From: Paludibacter sp.
GTDB lineage: Bacteria > Bacteroidota > Bacteroidia > Bacteroidales > Paludibacteraceae
Direction: 5' to 3'
Assembly (NCBI GenBank): GCA_028710895.1
Contig: JAQTTH010000007.1
Coordinates: 1-64,000 of the forward strand
DNA length: 64,000 nucleotides
A program made the translations under genes and the position numbers. Under the pieces are notes generated by a model. The model had not been told where the DNA came from. It saw nothing but the letters and a program-made list of their open reading frames with translations, and ran no database searches. Positions 7,281 to 14,584 of this stretch are shown here, piece after piece; the first letter of the stretch is position 1; each line of letters opens with the position of its first letter.

Positions 7281-7286
7281 AAATAA

Positions 7287-7568
7287 CTAATCTTGTAAGT
7301 CTTTTAATAGTAGCTTTTCGGCTTCGATGCGTTCCACATATATTTTTCGTGCGCCCTGGGTGCGTACTACTTTCATTTGTCCGCTGTTTTTCAGTCGTTC
7401 AAATGTTGACCGTCCAATCTTTAATAAGCTGCAAACCTCTTTAGGGCTTAAAAGCTCTTTGTTTGGCTTGTTGGTCAACGATGTAAGCATTGTATTAATG
7501 CCGTGTATCATTTCCTTTGTTTCGTTCCATTCTTGTGCCGGAACTGTAATAACATTTATTGTATCCAT
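7287..7568 (-). CDS. HTH_17/MerR-like DNA-binding protein, Xis-like
   Basis: The 93-residue protein has an N-terminal helical part followed by 'LLSPKEVCSLLKIGRSTFER' and then 'GARKIYVERIEAEKLLLK'. This is the HTH_17 (excisionase/MerR) fold that almost every Bacteroidetes integrative element carries, used to bend DNA for excision or to switch transcription. In the element it lies three small genes downstream of the repressor and just before an inverted repeat. Whether it acts as excisionase or as an activator of the downstream structural-type genes cannot be decided from the sequence. Confidence 0.7.
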   Translation of the reverse strand: MDTINVITVPAQEWNETKEMIHGINTMLTSLTNKPNKELLSPKEVCSLLKIGRSTFERLKNSGQMKVVRTQGARKIYVERIEAEKLLLKDLQD

Positions 7569-7594
7569 ATCTTTAAATTGGTTTTTATTGCCGT

Positions 7595-7834
7595 TTAAAT
7601 GCTTTTTAATATTGCTTTTTGCTGTTCAAATGTTGGAAACGTTTCTTTCATTAATTGCAATAAAACAAATTGAAATTGTGGTTCGCCATACGTTTTGTAA
7701 TCATAGTATTGTATGGCTTCAATTAATGCGCTTTGAATTTCGTCTACTTTCCCGGCAGCTTTCTGTTCTATATTGTTCCCGGCTTCGCCTAATTCAATTT
7801 CAATAATTAGCTTGTTATCTTCTACTCTAATCAT
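7595..7834 (-). CDS. Small acidic protein, member 2 of an element-internal family
   Basis: The 79-residue protein reads 'MIRVEDNKLIIEIEL', 'DEIQSALIEAIQYYDYKTYG' and 'TFPTFEQQKAILK'. It is a clear paralogue of the neighbour at 7849-8082: the same N-terminal strand, the same (F/I)Q.AL.EAIQ helix and the same PT.EQQK motif. I took the internal Met at 7834 because it aligns with the neighbour's start; a frame open further upstream to 7933 would overlap that neighbour. Function unknown. Confidence 0.6.
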   Translation of the reverse strand: MIRVEDNKLIIEIELGEAGNNIEQKAAGKVDEIQSALIEAIQYYDYKTYGEPQFQFVLLQLMKETFPTFEQQKAILKSI

Positions 7835-7848
7835 GACGTTATTTGTTT

Positions 7849-8082
7849 TTAGTGGGTGGGTTGGTTGAATAATGATTTTTGCTGTTCCAGTGTTGGCAAA
7901 GTAGCATTTAAAAGCGCTACAAGCCTGTAACATGGGTTTTGTTCTCCAAAATCCTTGTAATTAAAGAACTGGATCGCTTCGGTTAACGCCCTTTGAAATT
8001 CTTGTAGCTCCTCGGCAGGGTTAAAGTAATTTCCCTCAATTTCAATCTCAATAATTAATTTGTTTGCTTCTGTTCTTACCAT
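7849..8082 (-). CDS. Small acidic protein, member 1 of an element-internal family
   Basis: The 77-residue protein reads 'MVRTEANKLIIEIEI', 'EFQRALTEAIQFFNYKDFGE' and 'TLPTLEQQKSLFNQ'. Together with 7595-7834 it is a tandem duplicate (stop to next start 14 nt), and 5977-6198 is a third, more distant copy. The size, acidity and position near the repressor would fit a small antagonist or adaptor protein, but that is speculation. Confidence 0.6.
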   Translation of the reverse strand: MVRTEANKLIIEIEIEGNYFNPAEELQEFQRALTEAIQFFNYKDFGEQNPCYRLVALLNATLPTLEQQKSLFNQPTH

Positions 8083-8118
8083 GACTTCAAATTGTTTGTA
8101 GTTATTATTATTTATTTA

Positions 8119-8325
8119 TCAATCTGTTTTTATTTTCATTAAACGCCAAAATGTGCGTTCGTCCATTGGATAAATTTTTTTTACATGAGTTTTATAAACC
8201 CATCTTTTGCACTTATCTTGTCTGCCCGCTTCGTAATGCTGTTTTACTATTGCTTGCACTAGCTTTGCCCGTTCGATGGTGCTTTTGTTCATACAGTAAG
8301 CGTTAAGCCATTTGTAAATGGCCAT
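8119..8325 (-). CDS. Small basic hypothetical protein (68 aa)
   Basis: The 68-residue Lys/Arg-rich protein has the pattern 'AIVKQHYEAGRQDKCKRWVYKTHVKK' split over about residues 25-50 (Gly-Arg-x-Asp-x-Cys-x-x-Trp-Val), then 'MDERTFWRLMK'. I have a loose memory of small proteins of this kind in other Bacteroidetes mobile elements, but I cannot name a family. Its start overlaps the end of the Xre gene by 23 nt, so the two are translationally coupled. It may bind nucleic acid. Confidence 0.5.
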   Translation of the reverse strand: MAIYKWLNAYCMNKSTIERAKLVQAIVKQHYEAGRQDKCKRWVYKTHVKKIYPMDERTFWRLMKIKTD

Positions 8326-8551
8326 TTAATACGGCTTTTGCCCGTTCATTTGCTTTGGTTTCGGCTGCCTGAATTTCTTCTAGGTATTCGGCAACTGCGT
8401 TTATTACTTTGGCTTTTTTATCGAACATTGGATTATGTCCATTTAAAACCCGGCTAATCAGCGAAATTTCTAAACCGCTTCTTTTGGCAATGGCTGTTAA
8501 CGCACCGCTTGGAAGTTTAGATTTTAGTTCTTTAAGTTCCTGTGTGGTCAT
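8303..8551 (-). CDS. Xre-family (Cro/CI-type) repressor
   Basis: The 82-residue protein has a Cro/CI HTH: 'LPSGALTAIAKRSGLEISLI' followed by 'SRVLNGHNP', with a C-terminal helix containing 'AVAEYLEEIQAAETKA'. I chose the Met at 8551 because the promoter and operator lie at 8594-8636, inside the longer open frame. The operator is a 15-bp inverted repeat over the promoter spacer, which is the usual arrangement for autorepression. Position next to the integrase region and upstream of the small early genes suggests it controls the lysogeny/excision switch of the element. Confidence 0.7.
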   Translation of the reverse strand: MTTQELKELKSKLPSGALTAIAKRSGLEISLISRVLNGHNPMFDKKAKVINAVAEYLEEIQAAETKANERAKAVLNGHLQMA

Positions 8552-8593
8552 TGGTTTGTTGTTTTTCCTATGTGATGAATTTTGATTGTCGAT

Positions 8594-8625
8594 GCAAAAA
8601 TATGATAATACTTTGGATAAACAAA
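8594..8625 (-). promoter_or_regulatory. Promoter of the Xre operon
   Basis: On the minus strand TTTG (rc of 8622-8625), a 19-nt spacer and TATTTTTGC (rc of 8594-8602) match the Bacteroidetes consensus exactly. Transcription would start near 8588, about 37 nt before the start codon at 8551. Confidence 0.75.
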
Positions 8626-8636
8626 GTGCTATCATA
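8601..8636. promoter_or_regulatory. Operator: 15-bp inverted repeat over the promoter
   Basis: TATGATAATACTTTG (8601-8615) and CAAAGTGCTATCATA (8622-8636) form an inverted repeat with 13 of 15 matching positions and a 6-nt centre. It covers the -33 box and spacer of the Xre promoter. The likely ligand is the Xre protein encoded just downstream. Confidence 0.65.
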
Positions 8637-8701
8637 AGTTTTGAGCAAAAAAAATAGGCTGCTAAACGCAACCTATTGTTATATAATTAATTATATCTAT
8701 G

Positions 8702-9526
8702 TTAAATATTTATATTGTATGTGTTTTTAACTAGCTCGGTATAGTTGTTTGAGTAAATAACGCTATCAATTATTGAAATGTATTTATTTATAATTTCGCT
8801 ATTAAATGTAAAATTTTCAGGTAAATAGTACTCTGATTTTCTTTTGTAAGTTCTCAAGAAATTAGAAAGTTCGTTTTGAATTTTATTATCTATCCAATCA
8901 ATATATGGAATATCGTATCCCGTTTTAATATTGTACGGTGCTAAAAAACTTTTTAACCGTTCACGTAATATTAAAAGTTCAATACTATCTACACTTAAAT
9001 TTTTCAACACAAATTCGGCTTCTTGAACTGGATTTTTATAATAAAAAAACTTTTTTGCCTCTTCTTGGTTTTTTAGACTGAAAACATTTGCTAATTTATT
9101 ATATATTTCGTTTTCTATTTTTTCATTGCAATAGTTCCAAATAACACCGAAAATAGAATCAGTATAAAAATCAATATACGCATTCAGTAAATTTATAAAG
9201 TCGTCTTTACTGTTGTAACCCTTTAGGCTTATATAAAGAAACTCCTTTTTAACGCTGTTTTCTTCAATGTCTTTTAGCAGTATCTTTATTGTTCTTGTAT
9301 ATATTTCCTGTTCATAGTCTATCAAACTTCTTAAATTATTACCTGTCAATGTTTTTCCTTTTTTCTCAAATTCCTTTTCAGAAACAACGTCGCAAATATG
9401 GCTTTTTCGTTGTATATTCTTACTGTTGACAATTATAGAAATATACACGGGATAATATAAATTCTTTCCGTCTATTTCCGGCTTTAACTTTTTGTTTAGA
9501 TAATGTTTTACAGTTATTTTTCCCAT
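8702..9526 (-). CDS. Hypothetical protein with integrase arm-binding-like N-terminus
   Basis: The 274-residue AT-rich protein starts 'MGKITVKHYLNKKLKP' and 'YYPVYISIIVNSKNIQRKSH', a pattern close to the arm-site DNA-binding domain that opens Bacteroidetes tyrosine recombinases. The rest (about residues 90-274) is helical, rich in Asn, Ile, Lys and Tyr, and has no catalytic Arg-His-Arg-Tyr set, so it is not a recombinase. A -7-like TATATTTGC (rc of 9568-9576) lies about 40 nt upstream of the start. It could bind the integrase arm sites and modulate recombination, or be an unrelated cargo gene. It looks richer in A and T than its neighbours. Confidence 0.5.
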   Translation of the reverse strand: MGKITVKHYLNKKLKPEIDGKNLYYPVYISIIVNSKNIQRKSHICDVVSEKEFEKKGKTLTGNNLRSLIDYEQEIYTRTIKILLKDIEENSVKKEFLYISLKGYNSKDDFINLLNAYIDFYTDSIFGVIWNYCNEKIENEIYNKLANVFSLKNQEEAKKFFYYKNPVQEAEFVLKNLSVDSIELLILRERLKSFLAPYNIKTGYDIPYIDWIDNKIQNELSNFLRTYKRKSEYYLPENFTFNSEIINKYISIIDSVIYSNNYTELVKNTYNINI

Positions 9527-9590
9527 TTGATTTGATGTGTAAAAAGGCGTTAATGTTCAAAGAATATGCAAATATAAGCAATTTTATTTG

Positions 9591-10850
9591 TCATTTTGTA
9601 CCCGTTTGTACCGGGTTAATTTCTTGCAAGTACTTTCTCATTCTCTTTGTTTCGATGGTTCGGGTTCGGGCTTTCGGCTTGTTTGTAAAGGTTACGGCCT
9701 TTAGTTCGTCTATTACTGTCATATCCATAACTTTTGCGTAAATCTGTGTCGTTGCTAGTTTCTTGTGTCCTAATAGCTTTTGCACGGTGGTAATGTTTAC
9801 GCCTTTGTATAGTAAATAGGTGGCTTGTGTGTGCCTGGCGGTGTGGAATGTCAACCGCTTTGTTATCTCGGCAAGCGTGGCAATTTCTTTTAAACAACGG
9901 TTTACGTATTGGTTTGATAGTTCGTCAAAAATATACTTTCTGTCGGGCTTAGTGTAGGTTTTTAGTATCTCTATTGGTTTGCCGTCAAACAGCAAATATA
10001 ATGGAATGCGTTGTGGTGCGCCTGTCTTAATGGTTGATTCTAAAACAATCCATGTTTTGCCGTCTATGATCTGTATTTGGTCGGTGCGTAATGCTGAAAT
10101 GTCCGAAAACCTTAAACCGCAATAACACGAAAACAAAAACAAATCCTTTACTTTTTGTAAATATGCGTTTTCTTTGGTGAAAGTCAATTTTTCAATTTCT
10201 TGCACCTCTTCAGGGCTTAAGTATTCCCGGTTTGTTTCCTCTAGCTTCATTTTGAACTTACGAAACGGGTAACGGTTCAAATCAAATAGTTCTTTGTCAA
10301 TGGCCAAATTTATAAACTTGCGGATGTGCCGAAAGTATTTGTTTACCGTATTTACTTTCAGTCCTTTGTTTAATAAGTGCTTTTCTAGTTCGGTCATTAG
10401 TTCAAAACCTATCTCATCAAAAAGGATGTTCTTTCTAAACTCACAAATCATGTTGAGTGTGATAGTTTGTTGTACTTTGGTGGATGCTGTGTTGTTTCGG
10501 TCGGTTGCTATTTCGTTACGCATGAACTGTGTAAAGCTGTCAATCTCTTTGCCGTTCATGCATTCTTGTAGAATTTCGAGCGTAAACGGTTTACTGGCGT
10601 TTCTCCTGTCTAGTTCTGTTTTTTCCATTTTTGCCACAAATTCGGATATTTGGCGGTTTATCCTTATGGCGTTGGGGTGGTTTTTTACTCTACTATGCTT
10701 TTTATCCCATTGGTCGGGCGTTACATAGATGTTTGTAGTGAAGTACTTATTTACTCCGTTTAGATAGGCTCTAATTTGAATTAGTGCGCTGCCGTCCGAC
10801 AACAGTTTTCCCTTACGGTTGTAAACTGCTGAAAAAATCGCTTTTTCCAT
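9591..10850 (-). CDS. Tyrosine recombinase/integrase of the element
   Basis: The 419-residue protein has an N-terminal arm-binding domain (about 1-85), a SAM-like core-binding domain (about 100-200) and a catalytic domain with all expected residues: Arg247 in 'CGLRFSD', Lys275, His336-x-x-Arg339 in 'FHTARHTQATYLL', His362 in 'LLGHKKLATTQIYAKV' and nucleophile Tyr371. I chose the Met at 10850 because a complete promoter lies at 10878-10908, inside the longer open frame. The gene sits 210 nt from the 3' end of tRNA-Gln(CTG), typical of an integrase next to its attachment site. It should integrate and excise the element. Confidence 0.92.
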   Translation of the reverse strand: MEKAIFSAVYNRKGKLLSDGSALIQIRAYLNGVNKYFTTNIYVTPDQWDKKHSRVKNHPNAIRINRQISEFVAKMEKTELDRRNASKPFTLEILQECMNGKEIDSFTQFMRNEIATDRNNTASTKVQQTITLNMICEFRKNILFDEIGFELMTELEKHLLNKGLKVNTVNKYFRHIRKFINLAIDKELFDLNRYPFRKFKMKLEETNREYLSPEEVQEIEKLTFTKENAYLQKVKDLFLFSCYCGLRFSDISALRTDQIQIIDGKTWIVLESTIKTGAPQRIPLYLLFDGKPIEILKTYTKPDRKYIFDELSNQYVNRCLKEIATLAEITKRLTFHTARHTQATYLLYKGVNITTVQKLLGHKKLATTQIYAKVMDMTVIDELKAVTFTNKPKARTRTIETKRMRKYLQEINPVQTGTK

Positions 10851-10877
10851 ACTCTGCAAAACTTTAAATTGGTACGG

Positions 10878-10908
10878 CAAAGTAAAACAAAAAAAACGAA
10901 ACAACAAA
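10878..10908 (-). promoter_or_regulatory. Integrase promoter
   Basis: On the minus strand TTTG (rc of 10905-10908), 19 nt, then TTACTTTG (rc of 10878-10885), one mismatch from TAnnTTTG. The start codon at 10850 follows at a suitable distance. Confidence 0.6.
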
Positions 10909-11030
10909 ACACTTTATTTAATTCGGGTACAACGTTGGTACAAAAAACGTGGTTATTTGGGGAAAATTGCATTTATCCAAAAATGGTTTTAAAATGCTGT
11001 TTTTCAATATAAATTCGAACTTTTGGACAC

Positions 11031-11058
11031 AAAAAAGCCGTCATAAATAACGGCTTTT
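11031..11058 (-). terminator. Terminator of tRNA-Gln(CTG)
   Basis: Directly after the tRNA 3' end on the minus strand, AAAAGCCGT and ACGGCTTTT form a stem followed by TTTTTTG. Confidence 0.8.
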
Positions 11059-11059
11059 G

Positions 11060-11130
11060 TTGTCTTACTAGGATTCGAACCTAGACAGGCAGATCCAGAA
11101 ACTGCAGTGCTACCATTACACCATAAGACA
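11060..11130 (-). tRNA. tRNA-Gln (anticodon CTG)
   Basis: The 71-nt cloverleaf has acceptor arms TGTCTTA/TAAGACA, the D-arm GTGTAATGGTAGCAC, the anticodon loop TTCTGGA and the T-arm CTAGGTTCGAATCCTAG. CCA is not encoded. The element's integrase lies off its 3' end, so its 3' half is the likely attachment site. Confidence 0.93.
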
Positions 11131-11232
11131 GGGTATTTTTTGAGAGTTTCACTTCAATATTCTGGTTGTTGAAGTGGTTTGCGTGTCAAAATTACAAAAA
11201 TATTTTTGTGCTGACAAATCAAAGATTGAAAA

Positions 11233-11266
11233 AACGGTTGAAATTCGTTTTAGAATTTCAACCGTT
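11233..11266 (-). terminator. Terminator of tRNA-Gln(TTG)
   Basis: A perfect 14-bp stem AACGGTTGAAATTC/GAATTTCAACCGTT with a 6-nt loop is followed by TTTT on the minus strand, ten bases after the tRNA end. Confidence 0.8.
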
Positions 11267-11275
11267 AAGGTTTTG

Positions 11276-11346
11276 TTGTCTCACAAGGACTCGAACCTTG
11301 TCAGGCAGAACCAAAAACTGCAGTGCTACCATTACACCATGAGACA
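11276..11346 (-). tRNA. tRNA-Gln (anticodon TTG)
   Basis: The 71-nt cloverleaf has acceptor arms TGTCTCA/TGAGACA, the anticodon loop TTTTGGT and the T-arm CAAGGTTCGAGTCCTTG. It differs from the neighbouring CTG isoacceptor mainly in acceptor, anticodon and T-arm bases. The two Gln tRNAs are in tandem, each with its own terminator. Confidence 0.93.
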
Positions 11347-11443
11347 ATCGTTGGGCTTCATTTCTAAAGCGGTGCAAAGATACGATTTTTTTCTTTTTGC
11401 CAAAAGCTTTTTGAAATATTATTCTGAATTTACCCGATTCTGC

Positions 11444-12736
11444 TTACTCAGCAGTCAATAAATAGTAGTTTTTCTTGCCTTTCTGCACCAATAAATATTT
11501 GTTGTTGAGCAGTTTTGAGGTGTTCACAATTTCATCCTGATTGTCGAGCTTCTCTTTGTTAATACTTACTCCGCCCGACTGTACAAGCTTACGCATTTCA
11601 CCTTTTGATGGAAAAACAGCAGCTGTTTCGGTTAATAAATCGATTGCTTTAACCCCTTCGGTAAGCGCAAAGCGCGAAATATTGAATTGTGGAACGCCAT
11701 CGAACACAGCTAATAGTGTTTCTTCGTCCAGTTTTTTTAATGCTTCCGACGTTGAATTTCCAAACAGAATATTCGAAGCTTCAACGGCTGCGTTGTAATC
11801 TTCTTCGGAGTGAACCATAACGGTCACTTCCTGTGCCAGTCGTTTTTGCAATGCACGTTGATGAGGGGCAGCAGCATGTTCTGCAATCAATGCATCAATT
11901 TCGGCTTTATCAATGGCGGTAAAGATTTTGATGTATTTTTCGGCATCAGCATCGCTTACGTTTAGCCAGAACTGGTAGAATTTGTAAGGCGACGTATAGC
12001 GACGATCCAACCATACATTACCACTTTCTGTTTTTCCGAATTTACCACCGTCGGCTTTTGTAATCAATGGACATACAAGGGCAAAAGCTTCACCACCCGT
12101 TTTACGACGAATAAGCTCTGTTCCGGTAGTGATATTCCCCCATTGATCTGAACCGCCCATTTGTAGTTTGCAGTTTTTATGTTGGTACAGGTGTAAAAAA
12201 TCATAGCCCTGAAGCAATTGGTAGGAAAATTCGGTGAACGACATACCCACGTTTGAATCGTTGGCAAGACGTTTTTTTACCGAGTCTTTGGCCATCATGT
12301 AGTTTACAGTGATGTGTTTTCCGATATCGCGAATAAAATTCAGGAACGAATAATCTTTCATCCAATCGTAGTTGTTGACAAGTTCGGCTGCATTGGGTGC
12401 CTCACTGTCGAAGTCGAGGAATTTTTTCAACTGGGTTTTGATGCATTCCTGGTTATGACGCAGAGCAGCTTCGTCCAGCAAATTGCGTTCGGCCGATTTG
12501 CCCGAAGGGTCACCAATCATGCCTGTAGCACCACCAACCAACGCAATTGGTTTGTGACCCGCACGCTGAAAATGTTTCAACATCATGACACTCACTAAGT
12601 GACCGATATGAAGCGAGTCGGCTGTTGGGTCGATACCCACGTAGGCTGCTGTCATTTCTTTGGCCAATTGTTCTTCGGTGCCCGGCATTTGGGTGTGTAT
12701 CATGCCTCTCCACTGCAATTCTTCGATAAAATTCAT
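11444..12736 (-). CDS. tyrS: Tyrosyl-tRNA synthetase
   Basis: The 430-residue class I enzyme charges tRNA-Tyr with tyrosine in the cytoplasm. The HIGH motif is complete (43-46, within '[12 protein letters not shown]'), the tyrosine-binding '[13 protein letters not shown]' lies at about 193-205, and the KMSKS equivalent is KFGKT (232-236). An S4-type RNA-binding domain closes the protein (about 365-428). The length is normal for the TyrS I family. It is separated from the tRNA-Gln pair by about 100 nt and is transcribed in the same direction; there is no sign of T-box control, as expected for this phylum. Confidence 0.96.
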   Translation of the reverse strand: MNFIEELQWRGMIHTQMPGTEEQLAKEMTAAYVGIDPTADSLHIGHLVSVMMLKHFQRAGHKPIALVGGATGMIGDPSGKSAERNLLDEAALRHNQECIKTQLKKFLDFDSEAPNAAELVNNYDWMKDYSFLNFIRDIGKHITVNYMMAKDSVKKRLANDSNVGMSFTEFSYQLLQGYDFLHLYQHKNCKLQMGGSDQWGNITTGTELIRRKTGGEAFALVCPLITKADGGKFGKTESGNVWLDRRYTSPYKFYQFWLNVSDADAEKYIKIFTAIDKAEIDALIAEHAAAPHQRALQKRLAQEVTVMVHSEEDYNAAVEASNILFGNSTSEALKKLDEETLLAVFDGVPQFNISRFALTEGVKAIDLLTETAAVFPSKGEMRKLVQSGGVSINKEKLDNQDEIVNTSKLLNNKYLLVQKGKKNYYLLTAE

Positions 12737-12935
12737 CTTGTATGTCGTGTTTTTTATTTGTTATCTGCTGTTTTTTGAACGTGCAAAGATACTACTTTTT
12801 AGGTTTACGAACAAGAATGCGGATTGACTACTTAAGGTGGCATACATCCTCCGAATGAAATATCATGAAACTGTCATTCACGATTAATTATTTTTTACTA
12901 CTTTCGCTGCAATTCTATTTTAAAATTCAAGTCCG

Positions 12936-13691
12936 ATGAATCTCAATAAATTCTTTTTGTTGTCATTTTTTGTTGTTACTTTGATTTCGTGCAGCCCTAA
13001 AACATGGCAGATTGTCAATGCAACTTCGATAAAAATTCCTATTGACAGCGCAACGGAAAAGCTTGCCGATAAGTCTTACGTGGCTTACCTGCAGCCATAC
13101 AAACAAAAAATAGATGCCGGCATGAATGTGGTTATTGGTCAGGCTGCTGAAACAATGCGCGGACATGCTCCTGAGAGTTTGCTGTCCAACTTCAGCGCCG
13201 ATGTTTACCGACAAACAGCTTCCGGTTTTATAGGCGAAAAAGTGGATATAGCTGTTGTGAATCTGGGTGGTTTACGCACTGTTGTAAATGCAGGCGATAT
13301 AACGATTGGTAAGGTGTTTGAGCTTATGCCGTTCGAAAATGAATTGGTAGTTGTTTGGCTGCGGGGAGATAAGCTGGAAGAACTGCTTCAGTTTTTCGCA
13401 AAGGTTGGTGGCGAAGGTATTTCGGGATTGCGGATGGAAATAAACAACGGCAAGGCTCAGAATATTAGCATTGATGGAAATTCACTTGACAGAAATAAAC
13501 TTTACAGCATTGCCACAAATGACTATCTGGCTGCCGGAAATGATAAGATGGTTCAACTGGGTCAGAATGAGAAGCGATTGAATACCGGGATAAAAGTCCG
13601 TAATATGTTGCTTGACTACATAAAAGCTGAGACTCAGAAAGGAAATAAAATTGAGGCGAAGTTGGATGGACGAATAACAATTATCAAATAG
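12936..13691 (+). CDS. 5'-nucleotidase C-terminal domain lipoprotein
   Basis: The 251-residue protein has a lipoprotein signal peptide (lipobox LISC, Cys19) and then only the C-terminal, substrate-specificity domain of the UshA/5'-nucleotidase family: 'SNFSADVYRQ', 'DIAVVNLGGLRT', 'IGKVFELMPFENELVVV' and 'YSIATNDYLAAGNDKM'. The metal-binding phosphatase domain is encoded separately by the next gene, 26 nt downstream. Together they should form a cell-envelope nucleotidase that dephosphorylates external nucleotides. The two-gene split with the domain order reversed is seen in other Bacteroidales, so it is not a fresh frameshift. Confidence 0.85.
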   Translation: MNLNKFFLLSFFVVTLISCSPKTWQIVNATSIKIPIDSATEKLADKSYVAYLQPYKQKIDAGMNVVIGQAAETMRGHAPESLLSNFSADVYRQTASGFIGEKVDIAVVNLGGLRTVVNAGDITIGKVFELMPFENELVVVWLRGDKLEELLQFFAKVGGEGISGLRMEINNGKAQNISIDGNSLDRNKLYSIATNDYLAAGNDKMVQLGQNEKRLNTGIKVRNMLLDYIKAETQKGNKIEAKLDGRITIIK

Positions 13692-13717
13692 TCAATTCTC
13701 AATTAAATATAAGCACA

Positions 13718-14575
13718 ATGAATTTATACAATATTCAAAAGTTCAGAATGATTAGTTTGGTGTTGATTCTTTCAACGTCATTAGTTCTGGCAGGTCCCAA
13801 AGTAAAACTGGTCATCCTTCATACCAACGATACACATAGTCAGGTAGAGCCTACTGAAAAGTCAGCTTCAAAAACGGCTGATATGGGTGGATATGCCCGC
13901 CGAATGGGAGTAATTCAGAAGATACGCTCCGAAGAACGACAGGTGTTGTTGGTTGATGCGGGTGATTATTCTCAAGGAACGCCCTATTTTAATTTTTACA
14001 ACGGAAGAATTGAAATAGATGCTATGAACCGCATGAAGTATGATGCCGGAACGCTCGGTAATCATGAGTTTGATAATGGGATTGATACCTTGGCCATGGT
14101 TTTGAAAAATGCCCGATTTCCACTTCTTAGTGCTAATTACAATGTTGATAAAACGGCATTGAATGGCATGCTAAAACCTTATTTGATACTCAAACGTGGA
14201 GGTTTACGCATTGGTATAATGGCTTTGAATGTAAATCCTGAAAGTCTTATTTTTGAGAAGAACTACAAAGGCATGAAGTACGAAGACCCGATTGAAAAGG
14301 CGAACGAAGTTTCTACTTTGCTCAAAAAGAAAGAGAAATGCGATGTGATAATTTGCTTATCGCATCTGGGTGCTGATACCACAAAAATGGAAGTAAATGA
14401 TTTTGAAATTGCTCATAAAACCCGATACATTGATGTAATTATTGGTGGTCACTCGCATAGTATGATAACCAATACCACCGAAAAGAATGCTGCCGGAAAG
14501 CTGATTGTTATTGCCCAAATGGCGAAAAGCGGATTGTACCTGGGGCGTGTGGATTTGGAATTGGAGAAAAAATAG
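13718..14575 (+). CDS. Metallophosphatase domain protein (5'-nucleotidase N-terminal half)
   Basis: The 285-residue protein has a signal peptide ending near 'LVLAG' and the full calcineurin-like metal-binding set of the UshA N-terminal domain: 'HTNDTHSQ', 'DAGDYSQGTPYF', 'GTLGNHEFDNG', 'CLSHLG' and 'GGHSHS'. It lacks the nucleotide-binding C-terminal domain, which is the preceding gene in the same operon. It is probably periplasmic and works as a pair with the lipoprotein. Substrate (AMP, UDP-sugar or another phosphate ester) cannot be told from sequence. Confidence 0.87.
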   Translation: MNLYNIQKFRMISLVLILSTSLVLAGPKVKLVILHTNDTHSQVEPTEKSASKTADMGGYARRMGVIQKIRSEERQVLLVDAGDYSQGTPYFNFYNGRIEIDAMNRMKYDAGTLGNHEFDNGIDTLAMVLKNARFPLLSANYNVDKTALNGMLKPYLILKRGGLRIGIMALNVNPESLIFEKNYKGMKYEDPIEKANEVSTLLKKKEKCDVIICLSHLGADTTKMEVNDFEIAHKTRYIDVIIGGHSHSMITNTTEKNAAGKLIVIAQMAKSGLYLGRVDLELEKK

Positions 14576-14584
14576 ATAGAGTAA

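Noticed and set aside
12936-14575. Frameshifted single 5'-nucleotidase gene
   Set aside because: The C-terminal domain comes first and each part has its own signal sequence, so this is two genes and not a broken one.
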